Source: Apostichopus californicus
Taxonomy: Eukaryota; Echinodermata; Holothuroidea; Aspidochirotida; Stichopodidae
Direction: 5' to 3'
Length of the DNA: 64,000 bases
Assembly (NCBI GenBank): GCA_020650975.1
Contig: JAIPMN010042072.1
Coordinates: 26,551-90,550 of the forward strand
Shown here: positions 35,264 to 47,600 of the stretch, piece after piece
Layout: each line of letters starts with the position of its first letter
Position numbering within the stretch: position 1 is the stretch's first letter
Notes under the pieces: generated by a model
Databases searched by the model: none
What the model was told of the DNA's origin: nothing
Seen by the model: the letters and a program-made list of their open reading frames with translations, nothing else
Position numbers and translations under genes: made by a program

Positions 35264-36160
35264 TGGTGCTTTTACACTAGATCAGTATCAGATCTCGACG
35301 TCAGGATCTGTAGTGTAAACATAGTTCAGATCTGGATCTGATCCTCCTATTTTGATGCTGGCAGAGACCAGGACCTGATCCGGATGTTGAGATCAATATT
35401 TCAATGTAAACACTCTCGCATCAACAGTGACCCTAGATATATGGTGACCGCATTATGTCACCTGCGTTGTTCCCGTTTGATCGCTGGATATTTTATCCCT
35501 AATTTACTGTGATCGTTCATAGAAATTTGTAGAAGCTATTAAGTTTATTTGAAATTCGTCATACATCATTTACATGGCATGTGATCCCAGTTTGCATCTG
35601 TCCTTGGTTCCATCCACCTGCCCTTCGTACAGATGATTTAAATGTTATATACTATGGATATAAACAGTGAAACCTTACTCAAATCATATATGACTGCATC
35701 AGAAAAATGGGAGATGTAACATGTATGTTACATACTGAATGTAAACCTTGATCTGGAGATATTCCCAGGCTTAAGTGACCCTCATTGCATGACTTTGCAA
35801 TTCCGCCATTTGTCGCAGATACTTCTAGACTGTAACCCTGTAAACATAAAAGTGAATTTTCAACAAAATTTTTCAGGAAGAAATTTGACTATAAATCAAT
35901 GTCTTCAATTAACGGTATTTTTGGGACTTAATCATGTATCGAGAAAATCAGTTTGTGTTTGAACAATTTTTCACATATTCTGAGTCCAGATGGTAAGACC
36001 AAGTTCAACAACATGTGTTTGGGAATCCTAATGTGTTGTTCGCTTTCAAAGTTAGGTCTTAAACCACATCTCTCATTAATTTTTTTCTTTCGTTCAGAAG
36101 ATTTACTCCTGCACGTTCCCATTCGTATCCTCTCTTGGCTATGTCATCTGTGTACTACTC
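35264..36160 (-). repeat. Composite repeat, right inverted copy
   Basis: Inverted and shortened copy of 29296-31593. It starts with the GGTGCTTTTACACTAG terminal motif, runs through the TGACCCTCATTGCAT block, and ends with the block containing GCCAAGAGAGGA (minus strand). A 60-codon minus-strand open frame here (35928-36122) is matched only by a broken frame in the other copy, so it is probably not a gene. Confidence 0.8.
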
Positions 36161-36165
36161 TTGGC

Positions 36166-38559
36166 TTGGATTACATGACTTGTTAAATTCTCCAAAGATG
36201 TATCAATAACTATGGAACTGCCCTTCTCTAACTTGTCCTTTTAAAATTTTCATCAGTGTCATGACAATATCAATTCAAATAGTTGCCAGTATTTGCATAG
36301 TCTGCAACTGCAATTTTTTTTTTGCCAGACAAGCAAATATACCAAAATTTGCTAGGGGCCATCTCCCCCTGGACACCCACAAGGGGTTCCATCCCTTGAC
36401 CCACCAGAGTCCTAAGACGGGCCCCTGAACCACCCCTCTATTATGGAAATCGGCAGTTGTGGAGCTCCCTGTCTCATCTACTAAGGTAAATCATATTTGA
36501 TTTGAGAATCACAGGGTAAGGATGGTTCAAGACTCAGCTTCCATTGCTAAGAACAAGGTGTTATCCTTCTTGCAAGAGGTTTTTTCCCCCAGAGATCAAA
36601 CCGATGTTGTCCATCACCGAAGATAAGCTTTGGTACCCAGCCAAGTGACTAGCTTACCTATATCCATTCTTGTCTCCCTCCCTGGAGGTGAACACGACCG
36701 GATGGAGTAGCGGTCATTACAGACTCATAGTCATTTAGCCTCAAGGTTAACTCAATCCATAAAGTTGTGAGGTTTTAAGGGCACATTTCAGGGATCACTA
36801 AGGTGACTCTGGTGCCTTTTAGCGGTGAGTTGAAGGTTTGGAAATGGAATAATTTAAATGTAATTGAATATGATCGAATTGTCATCAAATGCATGTTTCC
36901 ATTGTTAGAGGTTATAGTACATGAGTTAGAAAGAGTATATAGGCTATATGAGTAACCCACCGGTAGTGGGTGCTAAAACACATGAGATCATGTAATGCAT
37001 TTTCAAATGTTTTGCATCCTACAGGTTCACTTAAAAATTGAAGAGAGTTGATTCTCAGAGTTCAATTTATTGGTGAGAGTAGCCTCCATACAGAGAGGCC
37101 ACTCCAGGTATAGGCCTGGGAAGTCACTTTGAGAAGGGGAGAAGGATTGACCGGAGAGGTCTGGACATACAGTAGAAGGCCCAAAGGCTACCAGCTCATT
37201 CTAGGCACTGTATAATGAGAGTGCTAAGGTTGTGGGAGACAGATCTATAAGCTTGTCACTCATAGATATTCAAACTGGTAAGTTTTGGAATATTCGTAAG
37301 AGACAGATTTGTCATATTGTATCAACTGAAGTTGGTGTGATGATGAAATTGGATGATGACATCATATACAAAACATTTATTTTTCTTTAAGCCAGACATC
37401 ATCTATAGTGCCAATTGGGCTAAAGATATTAAATAATGTCAGTCACTAATATCAGTTTAATTCTGCTTTTAATCCCGTTCAAACTATTGTTTTCTGACAA
37501 AGAAAACTGACAACTTTGTGTCAACACAACAATTCATATAAGGAGTTTATGTAACATGATTGTTCAAAGAAGATGGTGAGATCATCCTCATACAAAGTCT
37601 TGAAAGCCTGGTCATATTTTCCTACAAATTGTTGCAGCAAGAGAACAACCAAATATTTTACTCCTGAAAACGATGACCTCAAATCACATAATTTTCTGCA
37701 ATTTAATATTCAAACTCAGGGACTCTGTAAATGTTGCAAGAATCCAGTTGTTATTCAGCCGTGATTCTAAGAAAAATTTGGCTTCATAAAATTTAACAGG
37801 TCGCTATGCGAAGTTATTTCAAATTAAGAACATATTCCAACAGTATCGAAGAAAACATTCTCGCAATTTCGACACATTTTATTCGTGAAATGTATTTCAC
37901 TTGTAGGATGTGTAAAGTTGAGACTAGTTTTAAGCATCTTTGCTTACTACACTGTTTAGGTACAGCGAAATGAGCCATGTCCAAAACTAAAACAGCCTAC
38001 TTTAGACCGAAAAAGTCCCAATTTTTTTTTTGGGGGGGGGGGGGGGATTATGAAGAAAAATATGATAATCAAGCAGACGAAATTCCCTTACGTTCTCATC
38101 ACTTTTTATTTCAACATAAATTGCAGTACTAAGACCACAGATAGAACTAACTTGGACGTCCATTGACATACTGTACACAGTGAAACACATGCATGTATCT
38201 TGTTTTCCTCATTACTTGTTATATTTTACAAACAGTTACTATAAATTATGATATCACATATGTAAAACTTTGTGGCCAATGTCACCAAGTGGTCACTGAA
38301 TTAAAATAGAAGAACCCATGTATAGAAGAGCTACTGTACCAATTGAGTCATAAGATTCTTGTGAGTATGAATTTCTACATACAGTGTGTACATTTGTGTG
38401 ATGCTTGTAAAAGCAATAGGGAATATGTTTGCAGATGTTGCATTTTGAAAGTGGCTGCCCCAAGATGATGTATCTTTTTCATCTTCTTACGAAGTCATTC
38501 TCATCACATAGAAATGAAGTAATGATTTAAATCTTTTCTTTTTTGTTTATATACAGAAC
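36166..38559. other. Upstream region of the Ig gene
   Basis: No coding sequence recognised. It should contain the promoter and at least one 5' untranslated exon, because an acceptor-like TTTTGTTTATATACAG sits 3 bases before the ATG at 38560. A T/G homopolymer junction (T9 then G14 or so) lies near 38020-38046. No TATA box or other promoter element can be assigned with confidence. Confidence 0.4.
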
Positions 38560-38626
38560 ATGGCACAGAGCAAGGTTCTATTGTGTTTCTTCAATGTTGT
38601 TCTCCTCTTTCAATTTTTGAATACAA
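38560..38626 (+). CDS. Ig gene exon 1: signal peptide
   Basis: ATG then MAQSKVLLCFFNVVLLFQFL, an N-terminal segment with a short polar start and a hydrophobic core, as in secretory signal peptides. It ends in phase 1 at A/GTAAGT. An acceptor-like AG directly before AACATG suggests a 5' untranslated exon upstream. This ATG is preferred because it gives a signal peptide and joins exon 2 in frame. Confidence 0.75.
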
Positions 38627-41600
38627 GTAAGTACCTTTTTATTTTAAACCATCTAATATGAGTTACAGATGACATGAGCCCAGGCATCATTTCTAGAAGT
38701 ATGTTCATGCTGATTTTTGCTATTGAGGTTTAGTTGTACAAATACAGTCTGGAATTTTCTATTTACTGCCAGGGTAAGACCAGTTATGTCATTTAAAGTG
38801 GTTACATTTGGCATAACAAATTTCACATTCCCCACACCTCAACAAAACTTTGAAGATATTTATTCATGTAAAATATGAAATAAATTTAAGCATTGCAGGT
38901 TCTTTGACACACAGTGTGGGTATGAATTGGACGAATGAATTTATTAATATGAGATGCTTGGTGATGTTGTTCATCATGCAAACTTACTAGCTGTTAAAGA
39001 TGGTAGCAATGAGAGTGGGACTTTACAGTCACATTTTTTTGTTCATTTTGTTTCATTTATTTATTCATTCCAGTATAAATATAACATTTATATAGAGGAG
39101 TCAAAATACATTAACAGGAAGAATAACTAATATAAAAGGAACATAATAAAATAGTTAAGATGATAGGATATCATATAACATACATCTACACATACAAAAG
39201 TTAATACATAACACAATAACAACATACTATAACAAACATTCTAAGTGCGTGGATTGAATGTATAAAGCAACACATTATATAAAAGAGTTTCACTAAACTT
39301 GACATTGACAGTGTGAATTGCAGTTTGACTCACTTTTCAACAATTATGCTAAAGTTTAGAAGCATGAACACAACAATAATAAAATCAAGAAGGAACACAA
39401 TGTTTCAATAACAGAAACTTTGCAAAGAGCAAACTTTAGTATTAAGTTAATTTTACATAGCTGCAACATTGTATTACTGTAAGCTATCATACCATTACAT
39501 GTATATATGTTTACATTGGACACCAAAGATTCTGCGTGTTAATTCAAAAGGAAATATATTGGGAAAGAAATTCAGAACTCTACGAAAAACTCAAACTTTG
39601 TTAGTTTCATGAATATGCAAATAAAATAATGTTGGTAAAGGTTATACTATTTTGATATCACTGAAGTTAAAACCTGTCCACCGCGTATGAACTACTGTAC
39701 ACGTCCTCCACAAATAGTTCTGTATTTAAGACCATGGTTAAATTAGGGCCACTAAATATTTGATTATTTGCTTTGTTACAGTCAAGGAGATGTAACCTTA
39801 CCTTTGTTTAAATGGCACTTGATGTGCATCAATTTGTGCAATTACTGTCCTAACCATTCGAATTCAACAAAAATTAAAAATTTCTGTGAACAGTATTAAT
39901 TTACAGGTTCTCATAGAAAATGTGGCAAGGAACCACTGAGCATGTTGGCCAAGAAACGGGGCGAATTTTTGTAAATATGTTATCATCTGATCCTTTGAAT
40001 GTTAGTATTTAATGTTTATATGGGTCATTCTGTGTCAAGTCACAGATGGCTGTTGCTGGACTGATTCCAAAAATTACCACCCTCATTGCATGATTAGAGC
40101 ACCATGAAATAAGCTGAATAATTCTGAAAATTTCAGTTGCATTGCTTCAAACTTGGCCGAATTATCACACTTTGAAATTCCGCAACTTGTCGCCGCCCTG
40201 ACATTTTCTTGACTTTTGAGGTCTCATCTTTCAGCAGTTAAACATCCTACTACCTTTCTATTACAGAAGCCCATAGACTTTATCCCATAGAATGGATAAT
40301 AAAAGTGAAATATATGCTATAAAAGCATTGTCCTGTGGAATTGGGTCAACGGTTTCAAAGTTGTTTCAAAGTATTCAAGTTTGATATTTTTTGCTAAAGC
40401 ATGTGCTAGTTTAGTGATTAATTGCTCCTAATTTATTGCTTCAAGGCATGTGATTCTTGCAGAGATAATTATGTCCAGTCCAGTGTGATAAATCGGCCAA
40501 TTTTGAAGCAATTCAACTGAAATTTTGATTATTTCTGCGTGCTCCAAGCATACAATAAAGTTTAGAATATTTAAAAGAGGTCAAATTACACAACATACTC
40601 TAGAATTTGGTGATTTGATGTACAGTAATACTGTATGCTGAGTGACCAGTACTACTATTCTTCACTTCTTCTAGCTGAGTATTGTGATCAGAAGGAATTA
40701 TACCTGAGACTGGGATCCAAGGGGCTGGTATCGTGTGACTTTGGAACATTTCGAGTCATTGGATGGCTTATAGGAGAGGATGTAGATGACAGAAGTCCTT
40801 TCATTTATGTGGAGAATTCTCGAATACAAGGACCAGGTTATGAGACTGGCGAATATGACATGTTTCAAAATGGTTCCCTAATAATCAACAAAGTCACACT
40901 CCAACAAGAACAAAGGTTTACTGCTAGGATTCTAAGACCTACAGATGTGGAGCACTACACAATTGAAGTGAAAGTGTATGGTAAAGAATGAGTTTCATAT
41001 GGATTAATTTTGTTTTATGTTTTTCAGTTCCTCGTTGGTCACATGACTCAAGTGACACTTTCAAAACCTAAGTCTATCACTGTTGTTTACTTAAAAGCCA
41101 GAAAATATATACTGTAGCCTTGAGTATGCTCAGTATTTGTGTTATCAATTTCCAGACTACTGTAGTTAGTATCTCTAGTACTTTACTCAATCCAGTACTT
41201 TGTACACTCAAAGGTGAACACAAAAAGATGAAGACCTTTAACGGCAAAACTGATTGGAAAATATTGAACTTGCCCTGTAGATCACAAAAACAAAAAAAAA
41301 TGCTGCATTACTTAGCATTAGAAAGCATACCCAATGATACAGTGTCATATATGAGATATTTTGCATTTCTCATGATTGTGATTCTGATGTTTGTAATTTT
41401 GCAGCACTGCCACTGAGGGAAATATTGCTGTTTTAAAACATCACAAGGATGGATGACTGCCAAACATTAGACATCAAAGAAAGCATTTCATGAATGTGAG
41501 CAAAAGTTTTGAAGAATCAAGCTATTCTTTCACAATGTGAACATTTAACTGTTTTAACTATTTGATTATTCTTTCCATTTTATTTAACTCTAGTCGTTCC

Positions 41601-44600
41601 TGTTCCTGTCTATCCTGTGGTCAATGGACTAACCAACCAGCAGCATGTTGTGATTGATGATTTCAGCGGTGGTCTGGTGAACTGTGCCATGGACAGAGTC
41701 AGACCTGACATCGAACTTGAAATAGTGTTTCTGGACCATGTCCCACAAGATGTTTCTTTGAGCAGTATCCATGATTCCAGTGTAAATAACACAGATGGGA
41801 CATACAATGTTTCCCTGGTATCTAATCTTACAGTTGGCAGCAGTTTAATTGGAAGGCTTACACTACAATGCAGGGTTGCTGGTCAGATGGCAAACTATTT
41901 ACCATCAGTGACTCTTATTGATGTTCTTATTTTAAGTAGTAAGTTGAATTGTTTTAAAGCTAACCAGTTAACATTTTATTGAATAGAATACCAATACACG
42001 TAAGGTGGCCAAAACGTCTTAAAGGATTTCTTGGGGCATTTTCTACATGCCATCAGTCATAATTTGAAAAATTTACAATTTAAGGAGTTTTGAGACAAGT
42101 TTGCTGTTATGGCTGCCATTATTTTTGGCAAACAGTTCTTAGATTTTCATTGTGTAAAAGATCACTATGATAGGCAGTGTAATGGAGTAATAGTGATATT
42201 TTTTGTGCAACTTTCCGCAGCTAACACACAAGATAAATAATGGGGAAAATGTATGAGGTCGTGCTAATCGAGTAGCAGCTCAAAGAAGAAGTGATGAACT
42301 GTATATACAGTATGCTTAGGACTTGCGAACACCTAGCTACTTTATAGTATATATGCCTAGTACAAGAGGAGCCCTCATGTTACAGGAGCTACATTATGCT
42401 ACCGTCATAGATATTTTTGCTGATGTTTTTTGGAATTGCTTTAGACCCTACAGAAGGCATAGCTGCTTATTAATGATTCTACGACATGTTTTACTTTGTT
42501 TATCACTTACTTTTGGTAGAAAAAGATTAAATTTCATACTGCACAGAAATTTAATTTCCAATGTGCAATTACGGAGCACCATGTTACTACCTAATCCAAC
42601 TTTTGATGTTGTAGATCTGTACTATGGAAATTTGAACAGCAATAACATTGGCGAGTAAATTTTGTGTAAATTTTTAGTCACGATCGCCATATGGCGAGTA
42701 CTTTTCAAAATTGTTTGTCGAGGCCTGGTATACCTCATAAAAATATATATTAGCGATTTTTGTGCCATGCAGTGGTTTCCAATGATGTTATGTTGTTCAC
42801 TGACAGCTCTGTAATGAGTATGGCTGGTACTGATTTGATTCTTATTTATCATAGACATCACTACACACTTTTGCAAATGTCTCTGAATAGAGATTAACTT
42901 TCACATGTAATTTGTTCTTGACTAAAAGCAGACTGGTGGTATTGGCAATTGATCAAGCTTCATGTCTAAACTATACAGGCATGGTATATGTACACTCATG
43001 GTGATGTGCCCTTGTGTACATGTGTTCTGCATTACACTACTTGACTACTATAAGCCACTGTCATTACGTGGCGTAAAATGTTAAGTACTATATCATCAAA
43101 AAAGAATCACATACTTCATGAAATTGTTGCCAAAATAGCTTGATAATGCAGCTACAGTATTCACTTTATTCATTCAATTTGTAACCAACTTTTGAACGTT
43201 TTATCTTGTAGATGGACTTTGGCAAAGTTATCCTACAGTTAATGGATTGACCAATCAGCAGCATGTTGTCCTAGATATCAACAGAGAGGATGAACTGACT
43301 TGCTCTTGGAATGGAGTACCAAAATATGGGTATCTGAAATGGGACATCATCAACCCCTCATCTGATGGGATCATCATGACTGATCATTACAGTCACACAC
43401 GAGACAATGGTGATGGGACATATGACCTCTCACTTCACTCCACGCTGAGTGTCCCCAATCCATCAGTTCTCCGTGTTACTGTCCATTGCAAGTTAGCAGT
43501 TCCAGCAGATCAATGGTACCCAGAGATCACCACAGCCGAGCTTCTTCTTCCTGCAAACTGTAAGCCTCATGGAAATTATATCAATGTAGTCATAATCTGT
43601 TACTAAGATTTAAACACAACAGCTGCAGTTTTTTCCATATTATATCTGTGTTCTGCAGCCAATAGACTTAAGTTAGGATACAGTTTGATTTATCCTGTAT
43701 TAGTGCTGATAGTTGTCATTGATTAATTACCTTTAGTCATGATTACACTTTGGAAGTTAGATTAATCGCACTCAAACCCTAAGTTGCGATTACTCGACTA
43801 CAAGCTAGCACTGTAGACACATAATCTCCTTTTGAAAATTGGCCTAACCTATTAAAAACAACACTAAAGCAGTTTTTCAGCAAATATTGCAAAAGTACAG
43901 GTTCTCACAATGCTACACTAGCACTGTGCTGTGTTCAAAATCGGCAAGCACCTGCTCCGGTTAGATTCATGTGTTTACTTGTCAGTAATACGCTTGTTCT
44001 GCAGTGCAACATTCAGTCCTAGCAATGTTTGATCATTGCGCATAATCGCAATTTTGCAAGTTTTTAATCATTTACAATTGCCAAAGTATTTGTAATACAT
44101 TCAAACATGTTTACAGTTACTTCTTTCATGGCCTGGTTCACATTTATCGGATGTCTTTTTATTGAGAGTGATTGCAATGTAGTTTAATTTCAATGTGCAA
44201 AATATATGGCGCTAGGCTAGAGCCTCACCTAGAACTTTGAACGTCCTTCTACAGAAAACTCTTGCATACTAATCATCACACAGCTGGAAGGTGTTACATC
44301 TATTCATTGTTTGCACATTCATTTTCATTAATGCTATTACTGTAGTTTTAGTAGCCTAGTAGATTCATTCGAAAGTTTTTGATTTACAAGGAAGAATTGT
44401 AAGATATGTTGTAGATTGAAACTTGTTTGAACACAGATTTGTTTGGTAGATGTTTCAGGTAGATGATATAGAAAAATCAAACATATAACAATTAAAAGAT
44501 AAATATACTCTAGATAGTGAAAGGAAAATCCATTTATTGGAAACACTGTCAGTTGCATAAATTTGCACTCTGGCAGTGGCACTCCTCTGCTCAGACATTT

Positions 44601-47600
44601 CTGGCACCTGACAAGTCCGACAGGACATCACTGTTTCCATGGTGAAAAGTCTGGTATCACTATAGAAATTGGTTAATGTCCTGGGCAGTGTCTCCTTTTG
44701 CTAGCTTTCTGAACCATAATATTTTCATATGCTACTGCATTTTAGTTTAGATACATGCAGAGGCAATGTACTTTAATTACTTTATTTTTTTTCGGCATTG
44801 GATGGTTTATTACCAAAATAGTGGCTTGGTGGCGGTCTTGTAGATGTGACATCCCTTTTTGATTGATATATGGTGAAGTATCAATAAGATAAGTTATAAG
44901 AGACATTACAAGACCTTGTACTTGATAAGTTATTGAAGATAAATAAAATGGAATAATTTAACTACAGATAAACAGTATACTTGCATTTGCAGTTCTGCTG
45001 TCATGAATTGGATATGTTATCACTTTTCACTTTCTTTAAGAATTGTTTTATCGTCTTGTCCATTTAGTTGACTACCTTCCAGCCTTCCCAGTGATAAATG
45101 GATTGTCTAGTCAGCAACATGTAGTGTTGGATGTACAGAGAACAGATGTACTGACTTGTTCCATGCATAGAGTCTCACAAGAAGTTTCTCTTCAATGGTT
45201 GATCATCACTCCTGACTCATCAGAAGATGTATCGCTGGATGATCAACTTTCCAGGAGCAATAACGAGGATGGAACTGTTAACATCACTCTTATATCAACT
45301 GTTACAGTTACTAGTCTTTCAATTAACCGTGTTACTCTTCAATGCAAAGTATCCGGTCTTCCAGCTGACTCCCCTCAAGTGTTTTCAACTCAAGTAGAAC
45401 TTCTTTTACCTCCAAACAGTAAGCAATATCCACTATTATACAACACCTAATTGTATTCTGGTCATTTGATTGGTCAATTGCTCGTTGATTGCATGCAAAA
45501 TCTGCTCTATTCCACTCTATGAAATAGAAACATGGGTTATACTTTTTTGGTAGCAATTTTTTCAATGGTAAGAGAGCAGAGAAACCTGTCTATTCAAAAC
45601 AATCTGTTGCATGAGTGCATTTTACCCATCTTAATATAATATGTTGTATAAAACAAATAGTGAATGGTTTCCATTCGTGCAATAGTGCAAATATTTCATT
45701 TGTTGAAAGATGTATTTTGTTCCGTTCAACTCTGCTGCGCCTCGTTGAATGGAACATTCCATCTTTCAACTCATGAAATATTTGCACTATTGCACTCAAC
45801 CATTCATTATTTGTATACTAGTTTATGTATTTTCTCATTCATCTGATATTGTAGGCAGGCTACAATTCATAGGCAAACAGAGTCTATTCAGCGTTAATGG
45901 GGTGTATATGCATATATGTGATATAATTGGCATATAAACCATAAAGGACAGTACATGGTGGATTAAGTGCCCTCAGTATGTGCATTCATTGTTTTAAGGA
46001 TCCAAGGTTCCTATTGGTTTACATAGGACTGAAAGGTCACACAAGGTTCCAGGAAACAAAATGTCAAAAACCAAAATCTTGTCAATGTACAGTTATATCT
46101 TTCTATAAAGTAAAGGTTGGGGAAGTTTCTATTTAATATGTGGGACTTTGTGGGTTTGTCTTAGTCATTAACATACCTATTGTCTTTGTAGAGAAGAAAG
46201 GTCATCTGAGGTAAAATTTGGATAAACTTCATACTAGGTCTGTGGGTTCAATTTTTAATGACAAATATGGTATTGATTGTTGTAGAGGTCATACAGTTAG
46301 TCATATGAGTTCACCAGATGTCTGAAACCCTGAAAACAAAATGTTCCTATTTTAAGTAAATCTTGAGCTTCATAATTAATTTGGGTATCCACATTACTAG
46401 GTAAATAAATTCAAATGTTTTGTAATAATGAAAGGTCATCTGAGTTCACCATATATTACAGGTCATCTGAGGTCACCATTGATCAAAGTATGAAACCTTT
46501 TAACCAGGACACTGGAGTGCGAGAAACTTGCTGATCATGCAGATTCCGCAATGATAAAACTGAAATCTTGTCGTCGTGTTACATTAAATAATTTCAAATG
46601 TGGCAAGGACTTTGGTTTTTAATTCCTTGTTGAAGGCAAACTGATTCTATGTGATGATGATATCATACATTTGTATTGTGTGTGTAATGCCTTGGCATGT
46701 AAACACTAACTCCAAAATTGAAGTTTGAATGAAGTCCATACTAAATGTGGATCCACCTTAGTCAGTACAAGAATCCTATTCTTTTTCATGAAGGTCCCTG
46801 GTCATGTGAGTTTGATAGAGGTTAAAATCTGAAAACCTGGATTAATCAAAATAAATCCAAAAGCATCGGTTGGGTGAAGTTCGTACTCGCTATGAGGATT
46901 CATCTCAGTGAGTTCAAGAACACTACTTTTTTCGTAAAGGTCATTGGTTATGTGAGGTCAATGAGGTCAACAAGTTAAATCCAAAAGTACAGGTGGAGTG
47001 AACTTCACACTTGGTATGTGGATCCACAGTCAGTAAAGGACCCTATTGTTTTTGAAGAGGTCAAAGATTATGTGAGGTCAACAGGTGTCAAAGGCTGAAA
47101 TCCTTGTAAACACATGATAACTCCAAAACTGAAGCTTCATTTAATCTGTGAGTAGTCCAAGGTTATAACTCAATATACAATAAGTCTGAACTTATCTTCA
47201 ACAATACATAGTTATATATAGTGCATGGTCTGATGAAAGGAAAAACCATTTAATAGAAACATTTTCATTAGGGCAAACACCAATTTATGTTTAGGCATGC
47301 TACGTTGCTAGACATGCAGTTCTTATTTAATTACTTATAATACAAACTATGAACTGCTGCATTTTTAGCATATTAATTTCAAATATATGAAATCACCTTG
47401 TTTGGCAGAGAATGCTTTCTCTCTCTAGTTGGAAGTAGCATGCACCAGTTAATATCAGTTGAGCATGAAGTAACTCTTTTACTAATAAATATGACTTCTT
47501 AATTATGTAGCTTGTAGATGTCTGCCATTACTTTGAGCCACCCTTGATCATGGTATGTAATGTTGCTCTCTGCAGGTAAAGAGGACCCCTCCCAGTCAAA

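Noticed and set aside
35928-36122. Minus-strand 64-codon open frame
   Set aside because: The homologous sequence at 29.3-29.6 kb is frame-broken, so the open frame is chance or a dead repeat.
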